Source: Ilyomonas sp965219515
GTDB lineage: Bacteria > Bacteroidota > Bacteroidia > Chitinophagales > Chitinophagaceae
Length of the DNA: 64,000 bases
Direction: 5' to 3'
Assembly: GCA_965219515.1 (NCBI GenBank)
Contig: OZ244776.1
Location: 4,092,001 to 4,156,000 of the forward strand
Of this stretch, positions 42,517 through 52,461 are shown one piece after another (the first letter of the stretch is position 1; every line of letters starts with the position of its first letter). A program made the translations under genes and the position numbers. A model generated the notes under the pieces. It searched no databases, was not told the DNA's origin, and worked only from the letters and a program-made list of their open reading frames with translations.

Positions 42517-44451
42517 TTATTGCAATAATTTCACATCAATCAAAATGCTCGCCTTTAATACTTCCCTTACCGCCGTTGCAATGCCATTTGCATCGTAGCC
42601 GCATTCTGCATGAAGCTCTTTCAGCGTTCCATGCTCAATCACTTTATCGGGTATGCCCAATAGTTTCACTTCTGCCGTATAGTTATATGTTGCCATAAAC
42701 TCAAGAACCGCACTTCCAAAACCGCCTATAATGGTGCCATCTTCTACGGTAATAATTTTGTTATGGTTCGTAAATACTTCATGCAATAAATCTTCATCTA
42801 ACGGCTTTACAAAACGCATATCGTAATGAGCCACGTCAACGCCTTCGGTTTTTAACTGGCGAATGGCTGTAGCCGCAAAATTGCCGGGATGACCAATAGA
42901 TAAAATGGCAATGTCTTTTCCATTTTTCAATTTTCTTCCCTTACCAATTTCCAATGGTTCAAACGGTGTTTTCCAGTTTTGCATTACACCTTCGCCACGC
43001 GGATATCGAATTACAAACGGCAGTTTTGTTTCATCTAACTGAGCCGTGTACATCAGGTTGCGCAATTCCTGTTCGTTCATTGGTGCGCTGATAATCATAT
43101 TGGGAATACAACGGAAATAAGCAAGGTCGTACGCGCCATGATGCGTTGGTCCGTCTTCGCCAACCAATCCGGCTCTGTCAAGACAAAAAATAACCGGTAG
43201 TTTTTGAATGGCTACATCGTGTACCACCTGGTCGAAAGCGCGCTGCATAAACGATGAATAGATATTGCAAAAAGGGCGTAACTCCTGCGTGGCAAGACCA
43301 GCGCTTAATGTAACGGCATGTTGCTCGCAGATACCAACATCAAAGGCGCGGTCAGGCATCTGATCCATCATCAATTTTAACGAGCATCCGCTGGGCATAG
43401 CCGGCGTGATGCCCATAATTTTTTCATTTTTTTCCGCCAGTTCAATCATGGTATGTCCAAATACATCCTGATATTTAGGCGGCTGCGGCGTGTCGTATTT
43501 TTTCTTGTAAATTTCGCCTGTTACTTTATCAAACAGACCCGGTGCGTGCCATTTGGTCTGGTCTTTTTCTGCCAGCGCATAGCCTTTTCCTTTTACCGTA
43601 ACAATGTGCAGCAGCTTTGGTCCCGGTATATTTTTCAGGTCGTGCAGCGTATCAACCAATTTGGTAATATTGTGCCCGTCTATCGGTCCGAAATAGCGAA
43701 AATTTAGCGCTTCAAATAAGTTGCTGCGTTTACTCACCATGCCTTTGATACCCGCTTCCAGCTTGCTTGCCATATCGCGCGTAAAGCGTTTGCCAACGGG
43801 CAGTTTGCCCAATAATTGCCAAACATCATCGCGCAGCTTGTTATAGGTTTGCGAAGTAGTAATATCGGTTAAATATTCCTTTAGCGCACCCACATTCTGA
43901 TCTATGCCAATGCCATTGTCGTTCAGCACGATCAGCATGTCTGCATCGGTTACGCCGGCGTGATTCAGGGCTTCAAACGCCATACCTGCCGTCATTGCCC
44001 CATCGCCGATAACGGCAACAGATTTACGATCTTCTTTTTTATATTTCGCAGCCATTGCCATACCCAAAGCTGCCGATATGGAAGTAGAGGAATGCCCGAC
44101 GCCAAACGTATCGTATTCACTCTCGCTCCTTTTAGGAAAACCACTGATGCCTTTGTATTTCCGGTTGGTAGAAAAAACTTCTTTACGTCCGGTAAGTATT
44201 TTGTGTCCGTAAGCCTGATGACCAACGTCCCAAACCAACTGATCGTAAGGCGTGTTGTAAACGTAATGCAAAGCCACCGTTAACTCAACCACGCCGAGGC
44301 TGGCGGCAAAATGGCCGCCGTGCACGCTTACCACATCAATAATATATTGTCTTAACTCATCCGACAGTTGATGAAGCTGTATTCTGTCGAGTTTTTTAAT
44401 ATCGGAAGGATTGGTAATGGTTTGCAGCAGCGCGCCGGGCGTAATCTCCAT
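42517..44451 (-). CDS. dxs: 1-deoxy-D-xylulose-5-phosphate synthase
   Basis: First step of the MEP isoprenoid pathway: condenses pyruvate and glyceraldehyde 3-phosphate using thiamine diphosphate. The ATG at 44451 (MEITPGALLQTITNPSDIK) gives 644 residues, the family length; 20 upstream codons to 44511 are not conserved. It shows VWDVGHQAYGHKILTGR, the TPP/Mg motif GDGAMTAGMAFEALNHAG, LNDNGIGID, the transketolase central part DRAGLVGEDGPTHHG, and the C-terminal domain. ispG of the same pathway lies 12 kb away, not in an operon with it. Confidence 0.97.
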   Translation of the reverse strand: MEITPGALLQTITNPSDIKKLDRIQLHQLSDELRQYIIDVVSVHGGHFAASLGVVELTVALHYVYNTPYDQLVWDVGHQAYGHKILTGRKEVFSTNRKYKGISGFPKRSESEYDTFGVGHSSTSISAALGMAMAAKYKKEDRKSVAVIGDGAMTAGMAFEALNHAGVTDADMLIVLNDNGIGIDQNVGALKEYLTDITTSQTYNKLRDDVWQLLGKLPVGKRFTRDMASKLEAGIKGMVSKRSNLFEALNFRYFGPIDGHNITKLVDTLHDLKNIPGPKLLHIVTVKGKGYALAEKDQTKWHAPGLFDKVTGEIYKKKYDTPQPPKYQDVFGHTMIELAEKNEKIMGITPAMPSGCSLKLMMDQMPDRAFDVGICEQHAVTLSAGLATQELRPFCNIYSSFMQRAFDQVVHDVAIQKLPVIFCLDRAGLVGEDGPTHHGAYDLAYFRCIPNMIISAPMNEQELRNLMYTAQLDETKLPFVIRYPRGEGVMQNWKTPFEPLEIGKGRKLKNGKDIAILSIGHPGNFAATAIRQLKTEGVDVAHYDMRFVKPLDEDLLHEVFTNHNKIITVEDGTIIGGFGSAVLEFMATYNYTAEVKLLGIPDKVIEHGTLKELHAECGYDANGIATAVREVLKASILIDVKLLQ

Positions 44452-44561
44452 GTGCAAATATTTATGTAAAAGTAAGTATTGACAAACATACTGCCATTTC
44501 AATATGAGCAACCTGCGTTTATATGAAGCATTGCATCATGTTAAAATCAAAGGCTTTTGTT

Positions 44562-46229
44562 TTAATGCGAATCATTTGGTTGCATCTCAGAAGAATCGGG
44601 CATTGTTTCATCCATCATCATATCGCCGGCTCCGATAGAATTTCTCATTTTCTTCATTGTTTCGGCCAGCGAACCGAAATATCGCGTTAGCGTGGCCAAA
44701 CTATTTTCTTTTTCATTCACGGTATTTAGTTCCACATGACCGTTTATAATGCCATTGCTGTAATTGTCATAGGTAGCCATTGCGTCTTTAAAAGTTTGTT
44801 TTGCTGCATCAATTGCAGTTGTGGAAGAAGAGTCTGGCGGAATGGCATTTAAAACGCTTGCCATATCAACATAAAATGCAACAGCCGTGCCTTTGGTTTT
44901 GTTTCCGGTTTCTGAAGGTAATGTTGCTTTGCCCGTACCGGAAACGTATTGTTTCAGCAACACCGAATCAGAAGAAAAAACAATATTTTTTGTGTCGGAG
45001 TACATGCTGAAGCCGCTTGGGTCGTCTTCCATCATAGACGGAATATACTGACCGTTTTTTTGCACCATTAAACCGCGTTTGGCAAGCTGAGCCACAATCT
45101 TATCGTACGTGGCTTTGTCGCCAATAGCGGCATCTATAATTACATTTGCCTTAGGCGAAGTATATTTATAACCCTGCACTTCTTTTTGCTCCATGCCAAC
45201 GTTTGAAAAAACGATGGCAAAATCTCCTTTAAACGCCTTGGTAATATCATCTAAGGTATATCCCTGATTTTGCAAAAACTGATTGGCGGTTTGCGCTACG
45301 CCGGCAAAATTGAGAAGGGAAACAATGAGTTTCGGATCGAAAGAAAACAAGGCAAAACCATTTACCGCGCCGGGATATTTAGTAAGCAAATCCATGTTTA
45401 CTTTTGGTCCGGCATATTTTTTAAGCGTATCGGCAAGCGTTTCGTTCGGATATGTTTTTACATCCATATCAACTTTACCATTTTCAAAATTAATGGCGCC
45501 GGATGTATAAGTATCCTTAAACAAATCTGAGGCCTTGCTCATGCTCACCATTGGTATGCCTGCTAAGGTGCCGTTGGAATTTGACCAGAAAAATACGTCC
45601 GCCTTATTATCATTTGCGTCTCTGAATTGTTTTAATGAAGCTAACGAGGCTTCTTCTTTTTGTGTAAACAAAGCGGTTAATTGTTTATGCGCGGCATCGG
45701 GCAGCGTTCTTTGATCAACATTTTGTGAACGAATTTCCGATACGTTATTTACCACTACCACATTATCATCCCATCCGGCAATGAAACCGTTTTTTAATTC
45801 AGCATAACTGTAATCGTTTTCTTTTTTGATTTGCGCCGCCGGCATTTTCTTTTTTAAAAACGCTTCAAAATCAGAAACCTTGCTCATAATAGCTACCGCG
45901 CCGGTGGTAACGGAAGTGCCGCTCATCATGCTGCCGCTCTGATTGACAAACAGGTAAATATCTTTCGACATATCAATGCCGGAATTTGCCATATCGTCGC
46001 CGGTTATTATCATTGACGTATCATCGCTAAAAACAGAGCGCATAACAGAATCCAGGCTCACATTACTGTCGGCAAGCTTGTCGTGCAGTTTTTTTGGATT
46101 AACGCTTAATACAACAGAAGCGTCTTTCGGAATGTATTTGGTTTGATCGGGTGCCGATTGTTTGCATGAAGCGATGAACACAATAAGTAACAACAGCCAG
46201 CCGGTTGCGGTATAGTTTGTTTTCAACAT
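44562..46229 (-). CDS. DUF4836-family lipoprotein
   Basis: A 555-residue protein. The lipobox ends LIVFIASC (Cys near residue 22), followed by KQSAPDQTKYIPKDASVVLSVNPKKL, the characteristic start of the DUF4836 family found in Bacteroidota. The mature part contains repeated beta/alpha segments and a Met- and Asp-rich tail (GAGDMMMDETMPDSSEMQ). Function is unknown; predicted location is the periplasmic face of a membrane. It is monocistronic between dxs and proS. Confidence 0.85.
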   Translation of the reverse strand: MLKTNYTATGWLLLLIVFIASCKQSAPDQTKYIPKDASVVLSVNPKKLHDKLADSNVSLDSVMRSVFSDDTSMIITGDDMANSGIDMSKDIYLFVNQSGSMMSGTSVTTGAVAIMSKVSDFEAFLKKKMPAAQIKKENDYSYAELKNGFIAGWDDNVVVVNNVSEIRSQNVDQRTLPDAAHKQLTALFTQKEEASLASLKQFRDANDNKADVFFWSNSNGTLAGIPMVSMSKASDLFKDTYTSGAINFENGKVDMDVKTYPNETLADTLKKYAGPKVNMDLLTKYPGAVNGFALFSFDPKLIVSLLNFAGVAQTANQFLQNQGYTLDDITKAFKGDFAIVFSNVGMEQKEVQGYKYTSPKANVIIDAAIGDKATYDKIVAQLAKRGLMVQKNGQYIPSMMEDDPSGFSMYSDTKNIVFSSDSVLLKQYVSGTGKATLPSETGNKTKGTAVAFYVDMASVLNAIPPDSSSTTAIDAAKQTFKDAMATYDNYSNGIINGHVELNTVNEKENSLATLTRYFGSLAETMKKMRNSIGAGDMMMDETMPDSSEMQPNDSH

Positions 46230-46528
46230 AGTAAATAATTTACGGGCGAAAGTATTGATTTTGTGTAATTGTCTGAATTAGGATTTATGCGATTTGCCCG
46301 ATTTCGGCTGATTTGCATTTTGTTGTAATAAATACTGTTTTTATTGATATTTGCTACAGCGTTTAAAAAAGCCTGATTGATATTTTGCAATCGAAAAAAG
46401 CCATGCAGATAGTCTTGCAAAGTCTGCAGCAAACGATGAATCAAAATATTTGATTCGTAATATTGGCGGCATTTTTTGTTTAGCCTACATCACCTGAATC
46501 AAGCAAATCATATAAATCCTGTTTCCGG

Positions 46529-48010
46529 TTAATATGCCCTTGCAAATAACACCCGTTCTTTTGAAGGCTTACCGGTTAATATACATTTTCCGTCTTCGTG
46601 TTTATTGTTCAGCGGAATGCATCGGATGGTGGCTTTGGTAAGCTCTTTTATTTTTTCTTCCGTTTCGGCAGTGCCATCCCAATGCGCAGAAATAAAACCG
46701 GTTTTATTATCCAGAACATCAATAAATTCCTGCCAGCTATTTACTTCCGTAATATGAGCATCGCGGTAGGCTTTGGCTTTATCAAACATGCTTTGCTGAA
46801 TGGTACCGAGTAAATCTTTAATGGTTTGCGATAGCCTATCAAGGCTGTACGATTTTTTTTCTTTCGTATCGCGGCGCGCAACTTCGGCAACATTGTTTTC
46901 CAGATCGCGGGCACCTATCGCAATGCGCACGGGAACGCCTTTCATTTCATACTCAGCAAACTTCCAGCCGGGACGACTGTTATCATTATCGTCGTATTTT
47001 ACCGAAATGCCCAACTGCTTTAAACCGGGAACAATTTCGTTTTTCACTTTGTTGTCTATCGCGGTTTTTTGTTCTTCGCCTTTATAAATGGGAATAATGA
47101 CCACCTGCAAAGGCGCAATTTTGGGTGGTAAAATCAAGCCGCTGTCATCGCCGTGCGTCATTACCAAACCGCCTATCAAACGGGTGCTCACACCCCAGCT
47201 TGTTGCCCACACATAATCTAATTTGTTTTGTTTGTCGCTGAATTTTACATCAAAGGCTTTGGCAAAGTTCTGCCCCAAAAAATGAGACGTTCCGGCCTGC
47301 AATGCTTTGCCATCCTGCATCAGCGCTTCTATGCAATAGGTGTCTTCGGCGCCGGCGAACCGCTCGCTTGCTGTTTTTACACCTTTAATTACCGGCATCG
47401 CCATATAATTTTCGGCAAAGTCTGCATAAATTTCAAGCATCTGTCTGGCTTCTGCAACGGCTTCGTCTTTGGTAGCATGTGCGGTATGACCTTCCTGCCA
47501 GAGAAATTCTGCCGTGCGTAAAAAAAGTCGTGTACGCATTTCCCAACGTACCACATTCGCCCACTGGTTAATCAATAAAGGCAAATCGCGGTACGATTGT
47601 ATCCAGGTTTTGTAAGTATTCCAAATGATGGCTTCGCTGGTAGGGCGAACAATCAACTCTTCTTCCAGTTTCGCTTCCGGGTCAACCATCAGCGCACCTT
47701 TTTTATTTGGATTTGCAATGAGGCGATAATGCGTAACCACGGCGCATTCTTTGGCAAAGCCTTCTGCATTTTTTTCTTCCGCCTCAAACAAACTTTTGGG
47801 CACGAAGAGAGGAAAATAAGCGTTTGAATGTCCGGTATCTTTAAACATTTTGTCCAGCACATCGCGCATATTTTCCCACAGCGTATAGCCATACGGCTTT
47901 ATCACCATGCAACCGCGAACCGCGCTATAATCGGCGAGCTGTCCTTTTAAAACCAGGTCGTTGTACCATTGGGAATAATCTTCGGCGCGGGATGTAATTT
48001 CTTTACTCAT
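46529..48010 (-). CDS. proS: Prolyl-tRNA synthetase (archaeal/eukaryote-like type)
   Basis: Charges tRNA-Pro. At 493 residues it is the short ProS type 3 with no editing insertion. Class II motifs: YFPLFVPKSLF, motif 2 around RWEMRTRLFLRTAEFLWQEGHT, and motif 3 in the GGLVMTHGDDSGLILPP region. The anticodon-binding domain follows, then the C-terminal domain with a Cys (KCILTGKP) ending in ARAY. Many Bacteroidota carry this type. It stands alone, with a heptamer tract immediately upstream of its start. Confidence 0.97.
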   Translation of the reverse strand: MSKEITSRAEDYSQWYNDLVLKGQLADYSAVRGCMVIKPYGYTLWENMRDVLDKMFKDTGHSNAYFPLFVPKSLFEAEEKNAEGFAKECAVVTHYRLIANPNKKGALMVDPEAKLEEELIVRPTSEAIIWNTYKTWIQSYRDLPLLINQWANVVRWEMRTRLFLRTAEFLWQEGHTAHATKDEAVAEARQMLEIYADFAENYMAMPVIKGVKTASERFAGAEDTYCIEALMQDGKALQAGTSHFLGQNFAKAFDVKFSDKQNKLDYVWATSWGVSTRLIGGLVMTHGDDSGLILPPKIAPLQVVIIPIYKGEEQKTAIDNKVKNEIVPGLKQLGISVKYDDNDNSRPGWKFAEYEMKGVPVRIAIGARDLENNVAEVARRDTKEKKSYSLDRLSQTIKDLLGTIQQSMFDKAKAYRDAHITEVNSWQEFIDVLDNKTGFISAHWDGTAETEEKIKELTKATIRCIPLNNKHEDGKCILTGKPSKERVLFARAY

Positions 48011-48013
48011 AAT

Positions 48014-48048
48014 CAGTTATCAGGCGTTAGCTTTCAACTATCAGCAAA
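48014..48048. repeat. One-armed heptamer-repeat tract upstream of proS
   Basis: Five 7-base units (CAGTTAT, CAGGCGT, TAGCTTT, CAACTAT, CAGCAAA) begin 3 bases from the proS start, in its leader. They resemble the CAGTCGT/CTATCAG units of the elements in the 52-kb and ispG genes. Confidence 0.5.
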
Positions 48049-48160
48049 TCTGTGCTAAATAAATGGATGATTTTTTGCAGTATTATACTTTTCTTTGTAT
48101 AAATGCCTTTTTCGGGCAGCGCAAAAGTAGTAATTTAGTGTCTTAAAAGAAATTGAGGTT

Positions 48161-49003
48161 ATGATAAAGAATGTATTGCCAATGATTCTGCTGCTTGCTG
48201 TTTTTGCAGGCTGTTCTTCGGCTTATAAAACAACACAAACGCCTGACGATGTGTATTATTCACCCGGGAAAGTTCAGGAATATGCCGAAGTGAAAACAGA
48301 AGATAACCGTGATAGTTACGACCGTCGTTTGCAAAGTAGTGAAAGTGAATATGACGATTATACCGCCAGCAGCGAGGACAATTACCTGCGCATGAAAATA
48401 CAAAACCGCTATCAGTGGAGTGCGCTTGACAATTACGATTACTGGTATAGCCCCAGCTATGCTTATAACAATTATCTCGGCTTTAATAGTTTTAATCCAT
48501 ATTCTTTCAATAGCTGGGGATTAAGCTTTGGTTATAGCCCGTTTGCCAGCATACAGCCTTACGGCTGGTTTAACAGTTTTTATCCTTCCTATGGTTTCGG
48601 CTATGGATATTCGCCTTACAGCGCCGGTTTTTACGGACATAATTACGGCTATGGATATTATGGCTATTCGCCCGTGAATGTGATTGTTACTTCAAACAGA
48701 ACGCGTACATCCCGACCATTACTGGGCGGTTATACCAATAATGCTTATAATAACGATAACTATAATCGAAACAACGGCAGGGGTAACAGGTATGTTCCCA
48801 TTAATAACAATACAAACCGGTATAACAACACCAATAATTCTAATCGTAACAATAATAATTCGGTACGGTTTAATAATAACAGCAATTCATCGCGGCAGAA
48901 CAATACGAACAACACTTATACGCCGCCTGCCAGAACTTATACGCCATCTTCGTCTGGCAGTTCCGGCGGAACGGTAAGCCGGCCGGCACGTACGCCTCAT
49001 TAA
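48161..49003 (+). CDS. Tyr/Gly- and Asn-rich lipoprotein
   Basis: A 280-residue lipoprotein. The lipobox ends VFAGC (Cys near residue 18). Residues 90-175 are Tyr/Gly/Phe-rich (YGYGYYGYSP, FGYGYSPYS). Residues 195-255 are almost all Asn with Arg, Thr and Ser, and the end is Pro/Thr/Ser-rich. This low-complexity make-up is typical of unstructured surface proteins; adhesive or aggregating behaviour is inference. Similar YXNX-type proteins are known to me from Bacteroidota. Its position just before a beta-barrel gene may link it to the outer surface. Confidence 0.75.
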   Translation: MIKNVLPMILLLAVFAGCSSAYKTTQTPDDVYYSPGKVQEYAEVKTEDNRDSYDRRLQSSESEYDDYTASSEDNYLRMKIQNRYQWSALDNYDYWYSPSYAYNNYLGFNSFNPYSFNSWGLSFGYSPFASIQPYGWFNSFYPSYGFGYGYSPYSAGFYGHNYGYGYYGYSPVNVIVTSNRTRTSRPLLGGYTNNAYNNDNYNRNNGRGNRYVPINNNTNRYNNTNNSNRNNNNSVRFNNNSNSSRQNNTNNTYTPPARTYTPSSSGSSGGTVSRPARTPH

Positions 49004-49025
49004 TTTTCTGCCTTTAAATTATAAA

Positions 49026-49058
49026 ACGACAGCCAGCCAGAAAAAGCCGGCTGTTTTT
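49026..49058 (+). terminator. Terminator between the lipoprotein and barrel genes
   Basis: The stem ACAGCC/GGCTGT, with a mismatch and two further pairs, is followed by TTTTT, 23 bases after the lipoprotein stop. The barrel gene starts 16 bases later, so it is either separately transcribed or reached by read-through. Confidence 0.65.
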
Positions 49059-49073
49059 GAATACGATACAGTT

Positions 49074-50624
49074 ATGATAAAATCTTTTTTTGCTATCCTG
49101 TTGCTGTTTTTTATCACGAATTTATCTGCCCAGGCACCCGACGATATTTTAAAATACAGCTATTTTCCACAGCATGGTTCAGCACGCAATGTAGCTGTTG
49201 GCGGCGCTATGGTATCGCTTGGCGGAGACATTAGTTCGATGTATGTAAACCCTGCGGGATTGGGTTTATACCGCACTTCGGAAGTGGTTGTAAGTCCTGG
49301 CTTTCAGTTCAACAGCAACAAAGCCGACTTTCGCGGTTCCGGTTTTTCAACCAACAAAAGTGCTTTCGATTTAGGACTTACCGGTGCCGTATTGGGTACA
49401 ACGGGAAAATATAGCCGCAACAGAAGCGAAGCTTTCGGCATTGCCGTTAATCAGATTGCAAACTTCAATAATACCATTACTTATACCGGGCAAAATGATT
49501 TGAGCAGCTACTCAGAACAGTTTGCGGAAGAGATAAGAACTAACAAATATGCTGAAGGAGATTTACTTAACACCAGTTCTCCCGTACCATTTGGCAGCTC
49601 GCCTGCTTATTATACTAATTTGGTGGAAATTAGTTCAGATAGTGCCACCGGGCAATCTACGGTAAAAGGAGCGCCGGAATATATAATAGATGCTGGCGGC
49701 ACATTAAACCAGACAAAAACCGTTAAAACAACCGGCGGCATTTATGAAGTTGCGCTGGCTTATGGCGCCAACGTAAATGATAAATTTTATTACGGACTTA
49801 CGTTAGGGCTTCCCATTGTTACCTATACGCGCAATAATTTTTTCAGGGAAGAAGACGGAACAGGCAATACCAACAATGATTTTGCCTATTCGGAATGGAA
49901 CGATAAATTAAAAACAAATGGCTTCGGGTTAAACGTAAAGCTTGGATTGATTTTTAAACCTACCGATTTTGTGAGACTGGGATTGGCCGTTCACTCGCCA
50001 ACCTATTATACCCTTACCGATGAAGAAAGCAGCAATATGACAACCGCTTTTACAAACGGTGATAATTACAGCGTTAGCAGCGCGCAGTTTACCAACGGCG
50101 GCATTGGCAGCATAAAATACATTACATATACGCCCTGGAAACTAATGTTGGGCGGCTCTTACGTATTGCATGAAGTAAACGATGTGAGGCAGCAGCGCGG
50201 TTTTATTACGGCAGATGTAGAGTACGTTACCTATCCTTCCGCCTCTTACAAAAGCGATGGCACATTGCAGGATGGCAGCGAAGATGCTTATTACAACGCG
50301 GTAAAAAGTGTAATTAAAGATTACTACAAAGGAGCTTTTAATTTCAGATTGGGTGGCGAGCTAAAGTTTAATACGCTTGCCGTAAGGCTGGGCGGCGCTT
50401 ATTACGGCAATCCGTACCAGGATAAGGCGTTGTCATCTGATATAACACAGATAAGCGGCGGATTAGGCTATCGTAACAAAGGCATTTTTATTGACCTCAC
50501 CTACGCAGAATTGCTTAACAAAGATGTTAGTTTTCCTTACCGCTTACAGGATAAGCCCAATACTTTCGCAACCTACAAAAACAATCGCGGCAATGTGCTG
50601 CTAACGGTTGGGTTTAAGATATAG
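49074..50624 (+). CDS. Outer-membrane beta-barrel protein (OmpP1/FadL/TodX-like)
   Basis: A 516-residue protein. A signal peptide (FAILLLFFITNLSAQ) leads into ARNVAVGGAMVSLGGDISSMYVNPAGLGLY, the N-terminal hatch sequence typical of FadL/TodX-family transporters (the N-P-A-G motif). About 14 alternating-hydrophobic strands follow and the last residue of the barrel is an aromatic/aliphatic VGFKI. FadL relatives import hydrophobic compounds such as fatty acids or aromatics; the cargo here is unknown. A terminator follows at once. Confidence 0.85.
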   Translation: MIKSFFAILLLFFITNLSAQAPDDILKYSYFPQHGSARNVAVGGAMVSLGGDISSMYVNPAGLGLYRTSEVVVSPGFQFNSNKADFRGSGFSTNKSAFDLGLTGAVLGTTGKYSRNRSEAFGIAVNQIANFNNTITYTGQNDLSSYSEQFAEEIRTNKYAEGDLLNTSSPVPFGSSPAYYTNLVEISSDSATGQSTVKGAPEYIIDAGGTLNQTKTVKTTGGIYEVALAYGANVNDKFYYGLTLGLPIVTYTRNNFFREEDGTGNTNNDFAYSEWNDKLKTNGFGLNVKLGLIFKPTDFVRLGLAVHSPTYYTLTDEESSNMTTAFTNGDNYSVSSAQFTNGGIGSIKYITYTPWKLMLGGSYVLHEVNDVRQQRGFITADVEYVTYPSASYKSDGTLQDGSEDAYYNAVKSVIKDYYKGAFNFRLGGELKFNTLAVRLGGAYYGNPYQDKALSSDITQISGGLGYRNKGIFIDLTYAELLNKDVSFPYRLQDKPNTFATYKNNRGNVLLTVGFKI

Positions 50625-50637
50625 AAGTTTTTTTTGG

Positions 50638-50675
50638 AATAAAGCCTGCTTGTAAAATGAGCCGGCTTTATTTAT
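50638..50675. terminator. Bidirectional terminator after the barrel and oxidoreductase genes
   Basis: The stem AATAAAGCC/GGCTTTATT has two extra pairs inside and a T-rich tail, 14 bases after the barrel stop and about 30 bases beyond the convergent oxidoreductase stop (50704). Confidence 0.75.
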
Positions 50676-50703
50676 GATAGAATGATAATAATAAAATTGA
50701 AGT

Positions 50704-51762
50704 TTAATTAATCAATCCCTCGCATGAAACCGTGCGTTTTGCGCTGCTGCTTTCTTCTGCCAGTTCTATAATTTTTATCACATTATAAGCCTGTTCGGGC
50801 AATACAGGAAAGGGCTTTTTGTTTATTACCGCCTGATATAAATCTTCATAAAACAAACCATAATCGCCTTTTTCAGAAGGCACTTTTTCTTTAATAAGAG
50901 TTCCGTTTATTTCCGTATGCAGTAAGCCATAGCTTTCTTCATTTTCTTTGCCCAAATTTTCTGACGGCACTTCTCCCGCACGCAGTTTTGCTTCCTGCGG
51001 GTCTTCGCCGCTTTTTACAAACGAACCTTTTGTGCCATGAATCAGATAACGCGGTCCCGGCTCGCGCACCAGCATACCGGCTTTTAGTTTTGCCTGCAAA
51101 AAACCATAATCTAAATTTAATTCAAACCAATCTGTTGCTTTTGCATGAGGGCGCTGCAGTCTGATGTCGGCCGTAACAAACTTCGGCAAGCCGAATAAAG
51201 TAAGTGTTTGATCTATCAGATGCGCACCTAAATCGTACAAAATACCACTGCCGGGAAATGGTTTTTCGCGCCAGGCAGTCGGTCTTTCTTCGGCACGGTA
51301 ACGGTCGTAATGCGCTTCAAACGTGTGCACTTGGCCAAGCATCTGTTCATCCAACAATTTCTTTATGGTAAGATAATCCGACACATATCGCCGGTTGTGA
51401 TACACTGCCAGTGTAAGATTTGTTTGCTTCGTAAAATTGATTAGCTGCATTGCCTCGCGGCTATGTATGGTAAACGGCTTTTCCACTACCACATTTTTGT
51501 TGGCTTGCAGCGCCTGTAACGCGTATGGATAATGGGTGTCGTTGGGCGTAGTGATAACAACAAGATCAATTTTTTTTTGTAATAATTCCTCGAAGCTGGT
51601 TACAATTTCAGCATTTGGAAATATCGTTTTTGATTCCTGTTTGTGTCGTTCTAAAACGTGGCTAACTTCGTAACGCGGCGATAATTTTAAAAACGGCGCA
51701 TGAAATACTCTGGCTGAAATGCCCCAGCCAACCAGTCCGACTTTTATTTTGTTGTTCATCAT
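50704..51762 (-). CDS. Gfo/Idh/MocA-family oxidoreductase
   Basis: A 352-residue NAD(P)-dependent dehydrogenase. The Rossmann motif is VGLVGWGISARVFHAP (about residues 8-23). The signature VVVEKPFT carries the catalytic-region Lys (about residue 97), and YHNRRYVSDYL follows, as in YdgJ/YhhX-type relatives acting on sugars or inositols. The middle SGILYDLGAHLIDQTLTLFG segment includes the conserved His. It stands alone and is divergent from pnuC. Confidence 0.9.
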   Translation of the reverse strand: MMNNKIKVGLVGWGISARVFHAPFLKLSPRYEVSHVLERHKQESKTIFPNAEIVTSFEELLQKKIDLVVITTPNDTHYPYALQALQANKNVVVEKPFTIHSREAMQLINFTKQTNLTLAVYHNRRYVSDYLTIKKLLDEQMLGQVHTFEAHYDRYRAEERPTAWREKPFPGSGILYDLGAHLIDQTLTLFGLPKFVTADIRLQRPHAKATDWFELNLDYGFLQAKLKAGMLVREPGPRYLIHGTKGSFVKSGEDPQEAKLRAGEVPSENLGKENEESYGLLHTEINGTLIKEKVPSEKGDYGLFYEDLYQAVINKKPFPVLPEQAYNVIKIIELAEESSSAKRTVSCEGLIN

Positions 51763-51813
51763 TTTTTATTAGCAGAAAATAAAGATAGCGGATAGTATCT
51801 TCATGCCATTACC

Positions 51814-52461
51814 ATGCAGCAATTTTTACAGCAACTCATTGATAATTTACAACAGACAAGCCTTCCTGAATTTATCGGCGTAACGGCGGGTATTGCAAGC
51901 GTCTGGTTTTCGCGCAAAGAAAATATTCTGGTTTATCCGGTAGGTTTAATCAATACGGTTATTTATATATTCATCTCCGTTGAAGGTAGTTTATATGGCG
52001 AAGCCAGCGTGAATTTATACTATACCATCATGAGCATTTATGGCTGGATATTATGGAGTAAACGAAACGACAGGCAGGAGATTGTTTTACAAATCACATA
52101 CAGCAACAAAAGAGAATGGTTGTATCAGTTGCTGTTTTTTTTTGGCTTTTATATTGGTATTTACATCGCGTTAATTTATCTGAAAAATGTATTCTATTCC
52201 AATACCATTCCATTAGCCGATGCGTTTGCTTCGGCAACAGCTTATACCGGCATGTGGCTGATGGCGAAAAAGAAAGTAGAAAGCTGGATCTGGTGGATTG
52301 CCACCAACGTGGCTTCCATTCCTTTGTATTACATCAAAGGCTATGCGTTTACCAGCGTTCAGTATATTGTATTGTTGATATTAGCCGTAGCCGGCCTATT
52401 GTCTTGGATGCAAAAAGCAAAGCAGCATAAAGCAGAAGAAGTGGTGTATGCAAGAGATTAA
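51814..52461 (+). CDS. pnuC: Nicotinamide riboside transporter PnuC
   Basis: A 215-residue inner-membrane uptake protein for nicotinamide riboside. It has seven hydrophobic segments and the family hallmark YGWILWSKRN (about residues 73-82), followed by TGMWLMAKKKVESWIWWI. The basic C-terminus (KAKQHK) matches the family. The kinase-like gene overlaps its end by 14 bases, giving a transport and trapping unit: the imported riboside is phosphorylated to NMN and cannot leave. Confidence 0.93.
   Translation: MQQFLQQLIDNLQQTSLPEFIGVTAGIASVWFSRKENILVYPVGLINTVIYIFISVEGSLYGEASVNLYYTIMSIYGWILWSKRNDRQEIVLQITYSNKREWLYQLLFFFGFYIGIYIALIYLKNVFYSNTIPLADAFASATAYTGMWLMAKKKVESWIWWIATNVASIPLYYIKGYAFTSVQYIVLLILAVAGLLSWMQKAKQHKAEEVVYARD

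Noticed and set aside
46223..46444. 73-codon minus-strand reading between the DUF4836 and proS genes
   Set aside because: No signal or domain, overlaps the DUF4836 start region, composition like noncoding DNA.
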